In this document: piece after piece, positions 34,338 through 46,783 of the stretch | Numbering within the stretch: the stretch's first letter is position 1 | How the letters are laid out: every line of letters starts with the position of its first letter | Source: Brachionus manjavacas | Taxonomy: Eukaryota > Rotifera > Eurotatoria > Ploima > Brachionidae | Direction of reading: 5' to 3' | NCBI GenBank assembly: GCA_019054805.1 | Contig: JAHQIY010000015.1 | Span: 1,000,001-1,064,000 of the forward strand | DNA: 64,000 bases | The notes under the pieces: generated by a model | Told to the model about the DNA's origin: nothing | Databases searched by the model: none | The model's input: the letters and a program-made list of their open reading frames with translations, nothing else | Position numbers and translations under genes: made by a program

Positions 34338-35696
34338 ATGTCTTCGCCGCGGACCAGACGAGTTCTAAAAGACTTGCAGCTCAAGGATGAGAATAAATTT
34401 TGTTTTGAATGCAATGCACACAATCCTCAGTGGGTAAGTGTCACGTACGGCATATTTATTTGTCTTGAATGCTCTGGCAAGCACCGTAGTCTTGGTGTAC
34501 ATCTTAGCTTTGTTCGTTCTCTGACTTTGGACAAATGGAAGGACATAGAGCTGGAAAAGATGAAAATTGGCGGCAACAAAAATGCCAAATTGTTCTTCGA
34601 ATCCCAGCCAGACTACAAACCCAACATGAGCATTCAACAAAAATACAATAGCAGATGTGCTGCGCTGTACCGGGACAAAATTTCCACCGAATCTCAGGGC
34701 AAGCCATGGTCCGAGGCAACAAGCAACGCAGCAAATAACCCAACCTTACGCCAAAACTCTTCTTCTGCTTCACTAAACTACAATCGTTCGTCTTCATCGC
34801 TTTCCAATTCATACGAACAGCAAGCCAACTCGTACCAATCGGGCTATTCTTCACAACAGCTTAAAAGCCAAACTGTGGACTTTTTTTCACGCAAACAAGC
34901 TGAAAATTCCTCCAGACCAGAGTATTCCAAAATAATCAAAAAAAATAAAAATTTCATTTGAATTTATTTCTAGGGGTATCCCACCAAGTCAAGGTGGAAA
35001 ATATTCCGGATTCGGCAATACTGTCGAACAGCCTCAAAATGAGCCAGATTTATTCAGTTCATTGACTTCAGTAATCTTCCAGAGAAAAGCAAAAAATTAA
35101 ATTTATCAAAATTTTTTTGCCAGGGTCTATCAAGTTTTACACTAAATGCTGGGAAATGGGCTTCAGTTGCCAAAGACAATGTGGTCAAGTTGAGCTCGAC
35201 CGCGGCCACTCAAGCTTCTGAATTGTCTAAAAACATGAATGAAAAAGTCAAAGAAGGAACTTTGTTGAATTCGGTTACATCTAAGGTATCGGATGTGGGT
35301 ACCAAAGCGTGGACAAACATTAACTCGTATTGGAGTCAGAGTGGTGAAGGAGGCGGTCTGGTCAACTCATTGAGCAATTTTAATGTATTCGGACGAAGTG
35401 GATATGACAGCATGGGCGGCGAAACAAGCCAATCTCAGCCTAGCAATAGCAACACTAGCTATAACAATGTGGACAATGGCTGGAACAACTGGGAAGACTC
35501 TGGTTGGGAAAGTAACAATTCTACCAAAAAGACAAGCCAAGTGACCAAAAAAGAGTCGAATAAGAAAGATGATTGGAACAGTTGGGAAGATGCCGGATGG
35601 GATTCAGCAGATAAAAAAGATGATTTAATGAATTTTAATGATGATGATGATGATGATCAATGGGAACCGATCGAGTCAGCATCAAAGACAAAATAA
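34338..35696 (+). CDS. ARFGAP1: ADP-ribosylation factor GTPase-activating protein 1
   Basis: ARFGAP1 stimulates GTP hydrolysis by ARF1 at the Golgi and so controls COPI coat cycling. Exons 34338-34921, 34974-35070 and 35124-35696, 417 aa (human 406). The ArfGAP domain is N-terminal: zinc finger [11 protein letters not shown] with [14 protein letters not shown] (residues about 22-52, CX2CX16CX2C) with the catalytic arginine in the KHRSLG motif, then [39 protein letters not shown] is reconstructed over the first splice. [19 protein letters not shown] resembles the lipid-packing sensor that binds curved membranes. The C terminus has two repeats of the form W-N-x-W-E-D-x-G-W and an acidic [11 protein letters not shown] end, the type of Trp/acidic motif that binds the coat. 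HCCS follows 220 bp downstream on the same strand. Confidence 0.95.
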
Positions 35697-35916
35697 TTCC
35701 TCTCTTACTAGTCAGAATTTAATTTTATCAACTTTTTAATTTTTAGAGCTAAAAATAGTTTTAAATTCGATTTTTTTGTCATAAAAATCTCATTTTATTC
35801 AAATGAAAAATAAAATTTTTTCTAATAACAAACAACTTATTTAGATGGTTAAGGTCCTAAAAAACCTGAATCAATAATTTTGTGTTGATAGTTTAATTTG
35901 GATTAAAATTAAGAAC

Positions 35917-36690
35917 ATGGGTAATAGTGCGACAAAGCCACCGACGCCAAATACTGGTACAAAATCGGAGTGTCCGATTCAACATGATAAAAAAGCGGCT
36001 AATCATGAACAAACGAAGCAGTCAAATGGAGAGATTCCATCTGAATGTCCGATGCATCAGACCAAAGCAAGCAAGCAGTCCGATAGCTGTCCCATAAAAC
36101 ACGATGACATAGATCCCAAAAATATGATGCCGCCGCCAAATCAACAGCCCTCGCCCGGACAACCTTTTACACTTTCAACATCTCGAGTTACCTCAACAAT
36201 TCCAAAAGCTGGAACCGAAAACGAAAAATGGCAGTATCCATCTGAACAAATGTTTTGGAATGCTATGCTGAGAAAAGGCTGGAGATGGGAAGAAGATGCT
36301 ATTAAACAACAAGATATGAATCACATAATTAACATCCACAATGCTAATAATGAAAAAGCTTGGCAAGAGGTGCTCAAGTGGGAAGCGTTGCACTACGAAG
36401 AGTGCCAGGCACCTAAGCTTAAGAAATTCGGCGGAAAAGCCAGCGATTATTCGCCAAGAGCCAGGATACGCAATTGGATGGGATATGAACTTCCGTTTGA
36501 TCGCCATGACTGGATTGTGGATCGCTGTGGCAAAGAGGTTCGATATATAATTGATTATTATGATGGTGGGCCAGTTAAAACTAATGGCGAATTCACTCTT
36601 TTGGATGTAAGACCTGCTCTCGACTCTTTTGGTGCTCTCAATGATAGACTCAAGGCTGCTTGGTGGAGATGGACCACTCGGAATGAATAG
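35917..36690 (+). CDS. HCCS: Holocytochrome c-type synthase
   Basis: HCCS (cytochrome c heme lyase) attaches heme to apocytochrome c in the mitochondrial intermembrane space. Single exon, 257 aa (human 268). The N terminus has three Cys-Pro heme-binding motifs (SECPIQ, SECPMH, DSCPIKH). The catalytic region includes [20 protein letters not shown], the IHNANNE motif whose histidine (residue 141) matches the family's heme ligand, [35 protein letters not shown] and IDYYDGG, ending [14 protein letters not shown] polyadenylation signal AATAAA lies at about 36726, close to the stop. No intron is needed. The start ATG follows an AG-containing stretch 220 bp after ARFGAP1. Confidence 0.96.
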   Translation: MGNSATKPPTPNTGTKSECPIQHDKKAANHEQTKQSNGEIPSECPMHQTKASKQSDSCPIKHDDIDPKNMMPPPNQQPSPGQPFTLSTSRVTSTIPKAGTENEKWQYPSEQMFWNAMLRKGWRWEEDAIKQQDMNHIINIHNANNEKAWQEVLKWEALHYEECQAPKLKKFGGKASDYSPRARIRNWMGYELPFDRHDWIVDRCGKEVRYIIDYYDGGPVKTNGEFTLLDVRPALDSFGALNDRLKAAWWRWTTRNE

Positions 36691-36986
36691 GATTATTTTT
36701 TTTGTGATTTTAATATTTTTAATTGAATAAAAAAAGCCTAAAGAGACTTCTTTGTGTTTTTCGCACTAATTATTTACTTGACTATTAATTTTTAATTTAA
36801 AAGTTTTAAAAGGATTAATTATTTCAAACCCTAATCAAAATTTTTATTTTTAATTGCCTAATTTTTTACTAATTATTCAGAAAATACAGAATAAACAGCT
36901 TTTAAATTTCTTAATGTACCATTTTAAATCAAAATTTGGATTTTAAATTTATTTGAATGAAACCAAAATACAAATGACTAAAAATT

Positions 36987-37087
36987 GGCATCGTGAATTT
37001 TGGAACGAATTTAGGGTTCTTGTAAAATAAGTTATTGAGCTTTTTTATTTTTATTTTTTGCTTTGTTATTCCAAAATTCGAAATGCC
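36987..37087. mobile_element. Short internal-deletion relative of the 9-bp foldback family
   Basis: The 101-bp segment starts GGCATCGTGAATTTTGGA and ends TCCAAAATTCGAAATGCC, matching the terminal repeats of the element at 6151-6491 (GGCATTGTGAATTTTGAA). No target duplication flanks it. It is probably a deletion product of that family. Confidence 0.6.
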
Positions 37088-37544
37088 CTTAAACCCGTCC
37101 TTTTCTAATGTTTTCATGTCCCATACATTGGTCCCGATCCTAAAATATCTTGGTTTCGGGACTGGTGACGGTCCAAGGTCTATTTCTTTTTTAAAATTTT
37201 ATTTCTCAAGCTATAATAATATATCACATTAGAATTTAAGTTATTTTAAATGTAACAGTTTGACTCACGATCAGCTTAATGTGCCATTGTCTAGGGTTTC
37301 AAACTAAAATAAAAAAATAATTTTGACTTTTAGAAAATGCAAAGTTTTTTGACAGAATTATTTATATAAATTTTTTTATTTTTAAAATTAAAGGGTTGAA
37401 ATTTTAACATTAATTAAAAACAATTTTAACATTAATGCACTTAAAACTAAATAAAAGAAATAAAAGAAAATTGGCAAAACAAAAAAAATAATTAATTAAA
37501 TAAATTAGAATTTTTTTTTTTACTTTTTTTTGTTATACGTCACC

Positions 37545-37595
37545 TCCATGTCTTTCATTGAAATAAATAAATAAATAATAATAATAATTATATAT
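37545..37595 (+). mobile_element. LINE-like 3' tail
   Basis: ATGTCTTTCATTGAAATAAA is followed by tandem AAATA and AATAATAAT repeats. This looks like the 3' end of a non-LTR retrotransposon and resembles the tail inserted at 18531-18618. No coding part is present. Confidence 0.45.
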
Positions 37596-38925
37596 TCATC
37601 TAATTTTAATCCAAAAAAAGCTTATTTCTGATCGATGTTTTTTAAATATATAATTAAATTACGAGAACAAAAAAGGGCCTCGTAGTTTATTTTCTCCAAA
37701 TTATTTTAAAATAAAAAAATTTAGAAATACTGTATATTTAAAGTTAAAGTAAGCTACCATTTAGTTTAACAAAAAAAACTCTAACGATCGGTATTTATTA
37801 AAATGGAACCAATAAAACATTTATAGGTAAATAAGTTATCTTTATCAACATAACTTCTATCATTTTTCCTCAAAGATCCCATTTGTAATAAAGTTTATCA
37901 AATTGTATTTGAAAGAATAAAAGAATAAATATTTCAAATATTTTAAGCTTAGGTGTCTGACTTTTGCTGAATTAAAAAAAATGAATAAACTGAGTTAACT
38001 GAATAACTTATTTTATTAATTAATTAATTAACTCATGTCAAAGCTTCACCCCAGTGATAAAAAATGATTAAGATTGCAAAATATTTTAAATATAGTTCAG
38101 GAAACGAAGCAATGGGTCTAAATTGTTATTAAAAAATGCCATATATTCTTATCTTTTAAAAAAAAAATTCAAATCAAATATCTTTATTTTTATAAGATAA
38201 ATAAATATTTATTTATAACAAGAAAGATATTTAAATTTGCATTTACGAACAAAGACTGCAAAAATAAGATAAATTAAAAATATGTCTGAAATATTAAATT
38301 ATCTGTATATTACGTACTAATCAGAATTTTCATGTAATTTCCGGTGATTTTTAATAAGAAAATTAGTAAGAATAAAAATTTTAATCTACTGAAATAAACG
38401 TAAATTTTGAAAAAATTAATAAAATTATATAATGTGTTTTATGAAAGACTTCGAATTTTACTTAACGGGATTTACGTAAAATTTGAAGATTTTAAATTAA
38501 TTGTCAAAATTTTTAACAATTTAGAATTACAAATTGAAAAATTCATTTTTTTGTTAAATCAAATACACTAAAGAATTGGCAGAGAAATTTAAACAAATTT
38601 TAAGTTTTAAATCAAGAAGTGATTAATCCTAGAAGTGAATCAAGAATTAACGAAAATTGTGCAAAATAACCGTAATTTAGGCTTTTTTTCAAGAAAAGCA
38701 GTAATTTTTTGGAAAAAAAAATTTATTTCAAATAAAAATATTCAAAATATTTCAGCTTTAATCTTTTTTTAAATTAACGCAAATAGTGTAACTTTTGATG
38801 AAAAAAAAAATTAACGTCAAAGTGAAAATTTCTAAATTTCTGTTTAACAATTCAATTCGGACATAATTTAAAAAATTAAATTAATTAATCTTAACATCAG
38901 TAACATATAATCAAACATCAAATAG

Positions 38926-40977
38926 TTAGATTTTATCATTTTGCATTAAATGATTAGATTTAATTATGAGTTCCATTAGAGCGGGATCCAGTTCAATTAT
39001 ATCAGTAATTGATTTGCGCCATTTGTCAGCTTCATGAGCATCCTGAGCCAAGACCGAAGTTCGACTTATTTCCGCAGCCATTTTAATAGCAGTTGTTATG
39101 TCTTTGCATTCTTTTGACAGGCTATATACTTCTTTAAAGCAATCATTTCCTTTCTTAAAATCAAGTTCTGTCATAAAACTAAAAGCCAAATAGCCAAGAG
39201 GTGATATTAAATCGTATTTAAATTTGTTCCGTTTTTGATAAGTCTTTTTCAAATTTTCGATCAAACTTAATAGCTTTTTGCTCTGCAAATTTTTCTTCAA
39301 CTTGTCCATGGTCTTCAATAGCTGTGCTCGCTTTTTAACATTGACCATATCATTTCTGTCCTCTTCACAAACAGGACAATGGCATTTAAAACCATAAAAT
39401 TTGGCCCTTTTTTCTCTTTCCTCGAAAGAATCAAGTGGAAAATAACAAAGAGTAAGTTCTTCGCCTTGTTTGACATCTTGGTTTGTGAATATGAACACAA
39501 AATCGGACAAGTGCACCCTAAAAGTATTTGGAAGACATGAATGGTTGAAATAAGACGGCATATGCCACAAGCCACTATTTTCAAAGCTCTTACTTAGCAA
39601 TCTCAAATCGTCACTTTTAAAAGAGTTTAAAGTATAAATTGCTTCAACACGCTCAGTGTCAATAATTCCATTAGGTGGTTTTTTATTTTGGTTGAACCCT
39701 TTGCCAGCATAAAGCGAGTACACTTGGTCACTCAAATACGGATCAAATCTCATTTTATAAATTAAATTAAACAAGTTTTGACACTGTGAATTGCGATCTG
39801 CAGTACGATTAAATAAGTTATACGAAATGAGGCAATACTTTTTGACGAATTCGGAATCAAAGCTGATTGAAAGAGCCTTGGAAGCGACTAGAAGAGTATT
39901 CTTTGGAATGTCGACTCTGGCTACAAAGCCTCGGCCTTTTTTGCCCACATCAGCAATCTCTATTTTATCTGAAACATAATCAGCACCATCAACTCTGAAA
40001 TTTTCTGGTCCACTTTGGTCAATAAAATATCTTAAATCATAAACACCTTTTGATTCCTCAATTCTTTTCAAGCATTTTTGCTGACCAAGTTTTGCATCTT
40101 TATTCGCATCATTTAGCTCAAGACACTTGTTAAATTGCTGTAAACTTTGGTCAAATTGGCGCATGCTGTACCAAGCAACAGCCATTCTGTAGAACCCTTT
40201 TTCATTAGGCTCAAATTGTACAGATTTTTCTGCATCAATTAAGGCTTGCTGATAGCATTCTAGTTTCAAGTAAGCCAAAGCCCGGTTTGAAAAAGACTTG
40301 GCACACTGCTTTATGCTCAATGCTTTAGTGTACGAGTGCACTGCCAAACGGTGTTCTTTTTTAACAAAGTGACAATTTCCTTCATAGTTGAATTTCTCAT
40401 ACAGAGCTGTTTTGTCCTGATCAATTATCTTGGGTATGCTGACAATAATTTCCAAGTCCGAGGGTGAATCCACTCTAACCGAGAAATTTTCAACACTGTA
40501 CACTGATGTTTTCAAAAAAGGTTCCTTGATTCTCACCGTGCATCCATAGGGCAGCAAATTTTTCAAATTGTCTCCATAGTCTTTTATCAGATTATAAATG
40601 GACAATGTCTCTATGTCACCATTTTCGTCTTCTATCAAGGTCTGAATGGCCGTCACTACAAACGGTTCATAAATAATCTTCGCTTCAAGATACTTTCCTT
40701 CATGAACCTTGTTCACATACATCTGTTTCAATGTTACCTTTTCCAATTGATCAAATTGTTTGTAGCTCGAGTGTTTTTTGATGCATGTGTATGTTTGCTT
40801 TAGCTCTACCATGCCTTGCGTGGTGCCTTGTTTTTGTAACAGCATTCTGATTTTGAGATCATGTTCAAAAAATGTCTTGGAGCCAGGCCTCAAAAAAGGC
40901 TTCATGTTGCGCTGTTTTTTTTCATTTTCCTCCACTATTTGGAAAATTTTAGTCAATTCCTCCACTGAAGTAGCCAT
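38926..40977 (-). CDS. TPR and SET domain protein (SMYD4-like, no MYND finger)
   Basis: A single-exon 683-aa protein, likely a lysine methyltransferase or relative. Residues about 190-310 form tetratricopeptide repeats (NYEGNCHFVKKEHRLAVHSY, SFSNRALAYLKLECYQQALI, FYRMAVAWYSMRQFDQSLQQ). The SET domain follows: KKGRGFVARVDIPKNTLLVA near residue 355, FNHSCLPNTFRVH near residue 480, and EELTLCYFPLDSFEEREKRA. A post-SET cysteine cluster FKCHCPVCEED is near residue 535. The C terminus is helical with further repeat-like helices. The SET domain of SMYD proteins is normally split by a zinc-binding MYND finger; the intervening region here (residues about 375-445) shows no such cysteine pattern. The start ATG is the first in a long open frame. 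Substrate unknown. Confidence 0.88.
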   Translation of the reverse strand: MATSVEELTKIFQIVEENEKKQRNMKPFLRPGSKTFFEHDLKIRMLLQKQGTTQGMVELKQTYTCIKKHSSYKQFDQLEKVTLKQMYVNKVHEGKYLEAKIIYEPFVVTAIQTLIEDENGDIETLSIYNLIKDYGDNLKNLLPYGCTVRIKEPFLKTSVYSVENFSVRVDSPSDLEIIVSIPKIIDQDKTALYEKFNYEGNCHFVKKEHRLAVHSYTKALSIKQCAKSFSNRALAYLKLECYQQALIDAEKSVQFEPNEKGFYRMAVAWYSMRQFDQSLQQFNKCLELNDANKDAKLGQQKCLKRIEESKGVYDLRYFIDQSGPENFRVDGADYVSDKIEIADVGKKGRGFVARVDIPKNTLLVASKALSISFDSEFVKKYCLISYNLFNRTADRNSQCQNLFNLIYKMRFDPYLSDQVYSLYAGKGFNQNKKPPNGIIDTERVEAIYTLNSFKSDDLRLLSKSFENSGLWHMPSYFNHSCLPNTFRVHLSDFVFIFTNQDVKQGEELTLCYFPLDSFEEREKRAKFYGFKCHCPVCEEDRNDMVNVKKRAQLLKTMDKLKKNLQSKKLLSLIENLKKTYQKRNKFKYDLISPLGYLAFSFMTELDFKKGNDCFKEVYSLSKECKDITTAIKMAAEISRTSVLAQDAHEADKWRKSITDIIELDPALMELIIKSNHLMQNDKI

Positions 40978-43900
40978 GTTTGATTTAGGTGATCAATTTT
41001 GCTTAAGTATTTATAGTGAAAATATTGCGCCAATTCAAATTTTTTTCTTGTCATATAATTAAGATTTTCAATTCTCATATTTAAGTTTTGATACATTTTT
41101 CTTGTCTGATATTTAATTAATTTAAGAAAAAAATAAATAAATTTTATTTAAATATTTATTAAACAAGTGAAAATTGGAAAAAAATAAATTTTCTAATTTT
41201 CTTTGGCACTAAATCTCATGTCAATTAAGTGATTTTTGAATTCTCTCTTTTTCATCTAATCTCGAAATTAAAACCATTCGAAAATTTTAGATTCAGAACA
41301 CATACTTTGAAAAAAGCAAAAGCTACCTTCAGTACACGTAGTATACTCAAAAGAAATCGATTTTTAATTCACGTGTAATTTAACGCCAAATTCAACTAGG
41401 ATTTCAACTCGAACATGTCAAATTTTAATAATTTCTTATCATTTAATGGCTTATTATAAATGCATTAGTTAGATTTAAGATTGAAAATATTTTTTTTTCA
41501 TGTAGAATTTTTGTTCATCTGCCTAGATTTCAATCAATTAATGGAAAGGAAATATGAATTTTAAATTGGTTGGACCAGTGTCATAAATTAATTAAATTAT
41601 ATTTAATTTTGAAATGGGTGAAAAAAGTTATTTACATGCAAACTTAATTAAAAGCGTCTCTAGTAAGTTCAGGTCTAATTTAATCAAGATAAACATGTTC
41701 GTAAGCGCTAAAAATCATAAATCAAGCGCCTTAAATTCCCGATTTTTAGCTAACTTTATTGAAAAATATTTTTAAAAAATGATATTATTCTAAGATTTTT
41801 ATTTTTATTGAAAAAAAAACAATTTTATTTAATTTTAAGTGATTTAATGTTTTAAAAGGCTTCTCAAATAAATAGTGGAAAAACGGAGATCAATTTTTGT
41901 TTAGAAATATTTAAATTTGTTGCAGTCATTAATTTCATTTTTATTTACAGTCCCAATAGATAATTATTTTAAAGAAAAAAAGAATTAAAAAATTAAAATT
42001 TTCTTAATATTTCGAGCAAAATAATTAAAGCAGATAGATCCTCTTTCAGTCTTTTATCTTAGAAGAGTATTATTGTGCGATTATTTTTTGATAATTATCT
42101 TCCCTTTTCACACTCAATATAAACTCTTGGTTTAAATTCCTTTTTTTATCTCTTCTCCGTTAGGTCAAATCTAAAAATTTATAACTTATAAATTTTTGTT
42201 CCAATGTCAAAAAAATATTTTGTTATTTTGTCTTGCTTCCTTTTGAATCGATTTCCTGATGTAATTTTATTCTAATTTTCGTTAAATAGAGGAACTTGAT
42301 AAAATTTAAAATTCTCTCTAGCTTTTAAATGATTTAAAGAATCGAAGGAAAACAACTTTTGTCTAACAAAAAATTCAGCTTATTTTAATTAATTCGGTTA
42401 ATTTTTAATGTCAAACATCACGCAGCTTCAATGCCACAGTCAATTTTTTTGTTGAGGAAAATTTAAAAAATTTCATACTTAATTATTGTTATAAGAGGGT
42501 TAATTAATATCAATAAATTTAACGAAGTGGAAATGGAAACGTAAGATTTTAAAACGTGAATTTTACCACTATTAGAAGCGTAATTAGCAAAAGAAGTGTC
42601 ATTTAAATTTCAAAATGAATTTAGCAAAAATGAATTTTTCTTGAATTTAAAAAAGATTTCACCATCCAGCTCACCAAGTACAGAGCAAAAAGAATAGATG
42701 CAAATTAATCATTTCATTTTAAATATTGTCTGAATAAAATGCTTACTTTTTGAAAGCAATATTTTGGCGTTCTAAAAATAAATTATTAATTTAACAATTA
42801 AATATATTTATCTTTCTAAAATGTCTCCAAATTATAATATTAGCAAAGATTTGATTCGGAGCGCATTTAAGCAACCGAGTAGGAGTAAATTTAATAGAAT
42901 TAATTTTGTCATTTTCATAATTATCTGCCATTAGTAATAAACGGGTTCTAGAAAAAAACAAAACAAAAACATGCTATTAGTGAAAGAGAATATTAGAAAT
43001 GTGCTTCTAATAAAGGCTCAGTGTTTGGTATTCAAATATTTTTTTAAAGAAAAAATTTATAATTAAAAAAATTATGTCTGCATTTATTAAAATTCCTCTA
43101 GTTTAATTGCCTTAAAAATACGACAAAATTTTTTAATGTGAACTAACTGAATAAGCTTTTGTGAGTAATATTTTTCAGAGGGCTCAAAAACATTTGTCTA
43201 CCAATTACCTGTGTTGATATAATCTCATAAAACAAAACCTAATACTAAATATCATTTTATTTTGAGCACAAAGCCAAATGAGCACTTTGAATTGAAGGCT
43301 AGATTGAGTTTTTTTCCAAAAAACCAGCTTTTGCCAAAGTAGTTCGAAAAACCATGGCAATTGGAGCCGCAGTGAAAATTTACGCATGCTGTTTTATTAA
43401 TAGCTGATGATGTCTCAGGAAAAATCAACAATTTCATTAGCTAATTGAGTTTAAACATTGAGTTTTCAGCTAAATAAAAGAAAAGCAGGAATGGAATTTT
43501 TTTTAATTCGACGACAAATAACATTTGACGTCAATGGCAAAAAAAATAAGAATCTCATGAAAAAGCTTTAAATTTATACATTTTTCAAATGTTGAGAAAA
43601 CATGGAACAATTGCGTGGGTACGTGCTTTTCAAGGCAAGAGTTCTATGTAGGAGTCTAGCACCAAACTAAAAGCAGCTAGATTATAATTTATAATTTTGG
43701 TATTATTAAAAAATAATTTCTTCTCCTAGCTGCAACTAGTACATAATTTTGATTTGGTAAACTTTTCGATTTCAAGAATTAATTTACATTGTTATCAAAC
43801 AGCTAGAAACATTAGTTTTTGCTTTAGCTTGATCAAGGCTTCGCATTATGTCGAGTCGTAGGAGGCTCCTTTCAGAAGCGTTATTAAATTGAGAAGAGCC

Positions 43901-46783
43901 AACTTGTTGATAGATAACTGCAGCTTTTAGCTTACCAAGGCGTACAATAATTAGTCATTTGGCAAGAAATTTTACCTTTACTTTACCTTAAAATAGAATT
44001 TTAAAATAAAAACGTCATTGATGTTGCATTTCGTTTTAGTGATACTGTTGCCTCTAAAGATTAGATGAATTTTGAAAGAAAATATTTTGTGTGCTAGATA
44101 ACCAATTTATCTAAATGAAGCAAAAATATTCAGAATCATTATATGCAGACATTCAGTTCAATTTATTTGCCTAGGTTTATCTTGAGCCAAAATTTGAGCA
44201 TTTGCATAGACCTATTTATTTAGGCAAAGATTTTTTATATTTGAAAATTCAGCTTTTGATGTTTATCAGTGTACTTATTGCCTAGCAATTTTTTTTTTAA
44301 GTTCATTAGATAATGGTTTCATTAGGTTTACTCAGCCTATCGTCAAACTAGCGAATTTTGCAGTCCTTTTTGGTTTTTGAATTGTCAAACTTATGGTCAA
44401 TCTTCGATTCAAAGGTTAGTTGGCTTAAGGTTTATCTAATCATTTTTTTTTACTAAACTTGAGATTTAATATTAAAAAATAAATTTAAATTTTACATTTT
44501 CTGTAGTATTTAATCCATCAAAGCAAATTAGAGCTATTTTTAAAAGGAACCAAAACTGATTAGTTTGGATATTGATCTAGACAAAATGAGAGCTATTTAT
44601 AGTGGATCAAAAAAATCAAAAAAAAAAAGAAAATTTAAATTCGTATAAACTGAGCAAAAAAATCAATTTATTTAAGACTAGATATTAGAGAATCGAGTTT
44701 TTGTATCATGTTATTGAGTATTTTTTGAGTATTCAAGACAAAAGTGTACTTCAACAAATTTAAAGAGAACCGAAAATTTTTTAAATGAATAAGATTTTTT
44801 AAATTTTAATTTAGAATTGTGGTGCATTTAGTGATTTGATTTTTTTAAAAGTTTAATTGATAAAAAGCACAAAAAAAATAAAAACAAATTAGTACTCTAT
44901 TTATTTAAGAAAAAAATAGTCATTAAATGTAATATTGCTATGCGTTAAATTAAAATTGATTTAAATGATTCATTTAAAATAAAAGTCTTATAAATAATTT
45001 TTTTTAATTTAAAAAATAAAATCATATCATCACATTTTGTGAGTGTTGTTAATTCATTTGGCCAGGGTATAACCCGAACTTTATTTTTAATAAAATAAAT
45101 AATAATAATAAATAAATAAGGCATAGAAAAGATAGAATTTTTTTCAAAATTTAAACTGATAATTTATTTTAATATTGGGGAAATAATTCAATTAGATAAA
45201 AAAATTTTTGTTTAATTTTTTTAATATTCATTCAAATCTAATTTGAACATTTTTTCATAAAATTTGACTTTATTTAGTGGCAAATTTTTTCATTTTTTTT
45301 CAAACTTTTTCCAGACTAATTAATTAAATTTTTAAATGAGATCGATTTAAATAATCAGCCAAACTTTGGGTGCACTGATAACCTAGTGATTTAGTTTCGG
45401 ATTTATTTAATGAACAAAATTGCTTATGATTACGTAAGCGAATTGGAAACTAATTCATGGGATTTGGAGTGATAAGCAGATTAGGCATTCCGTTCCGTGA
45501 GTATAATTAGACACCAATTATATGTATGCTTAAGATGTTCAATCCAAATTTATCCATTAGTGATCAGGTATGTTCAAGGTGTGCATTTATTGGGAATAAT
45601 AAGTTGCTAATGAAAAATTAAAAAGAAAAAAACAACAAGAGTGGGAGAAGTTAGCTGATTGACGTAATTAGATCGATGTTATTATTTACCAACGGGAAAA
45701 ATCAATGTGTTTCTTTGACGAGGTTTCTTCATTTTAGGGTGACGCTTCAAGCTCAAACATACCTATGAAATGTTAGAATGAGCAAATTGAAATTATCTTA
45801 ATTTATTAAATATTGGAAAAATATTTTATTTGACAGAATTGTGAAAGCGAAAGACACAGAGAGAGAGAGCAAATTAGAGGAAATTTCAATAAAAATTATT
45901 CTTCTTTTTCTTTTATTTTTTCCCTTCAATTTTTTCTCTTAGATTCAACAATAGAAGAACTACAATTTGCTTTTATTTCCTGTTTAGAATTAGCAGAATG
46001 GTATATAATTTCTGAAAGAAAAGATTAATATAAAATAAATTGTAAAACAAATTTTGAATATTTTTTAATTTTTTCTTTTCTTTTTCTTTTGATAATTAGA
46101 TTAAAACAAATAAATAATAGCAGAATAACTACTAATTGTTTTTATTTTTTAAACAGCAGAATTCTATAATTTTTTTTTAAAAATCAATCCGAGTAAAAAG
46201 CTTTTTTAGGAACAAAAACTATTTTTAAAATATGCTAGATGACCTTTCAAAGGTAAAGTTTTTAGCAAAATTTTACTCAAAATTAAATTTGTAAAACAAA
46301 TTTTAAATATTTTTTAAAATTTTTTTATTAAACACATTTTTTTCTTTTTCTATTGTTCACTAAGCTAAAAACTAGAAAACATTGATGACAACTACAATTA
46401 TGAAAATAACAAAAAGAGTTCTAAATGAATTTTTCAACTCTTTAAAAAAAAGTTAAAAAAGATCCAAAATTTCTGAAAAAAAAAAAAAAAATTTAAATTA
46501 ATCCGAACGAAAAGCTGTTCGAGGAATTTTTATTTTCATTATTAACAAGAATTAAATTTTTTTGACTCAAATTTTGTAAAAAAATTTTCTTTTTTTGTTT
46601 GCCAATTAGCCTTTTAACAAAAAAATAATAAAGGAACAACTACTAATTGATTTTTTTATCTTTTTTTTAGAATTAGCAGAATGATATAAAATTTCTGCAA
46701 GAAAAAAATATAAAATAAAATTTAAAAATCAATCCGAGTGAAAGCTATTTTAATACAAATAAAAAAATAAAACAAGTAAAAAA
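40978..46783. other. Gene-poor region upstream of the zinc finger gene
   Basis: About 5.8 kb of AT-rich DNA between two divergent genes. No coding region, RNA gene or complete mobile element was recognised. The stretch around 43,600-43,980 and 45,350-45,780 is less AT-rich than the rest and could hold regulatory DNA for the zinc finger gene, but this is only a guess. The last 830 bases contain a degenerate repeat (listed separately). Confidence 0.45.
45950..46765. repeat. Degenerate segmental repeat before the zinc finger gene
   Basis: Three related units lie near 45950-46100, 46110-46330 and 46610-46765, with a further partial one near 46470-46560. Shared words include AACTACTAATTG, TTAGAATTAGCAGAATG, ATATAAAATTTCTG and AAAAATCAATCCGAGT. 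Order of the words is kept between units. The last unit ends about 20 bases before the start codon, so it should lie in the 5' UTR or promoter. Confidence 0.6.

Larger units (their letters stand above)
36691..38925. other. Spacer between HCCS and the TPR/SET gene
   Basis: AT-rich. It holds a small palindromic element (36987-37087) and a LINE-like tail (37545-37595). The two genes converge here, so both 3' UTRs are expected. Nothing else was recognised. Confidence 0.5.

Noticed and set aside
40978..46783. Possible hidden genes in the 5.8 kb gap
   Set aside because: All open frames are short, AT-biased and without motifs; I found no exon chain with splice sites.
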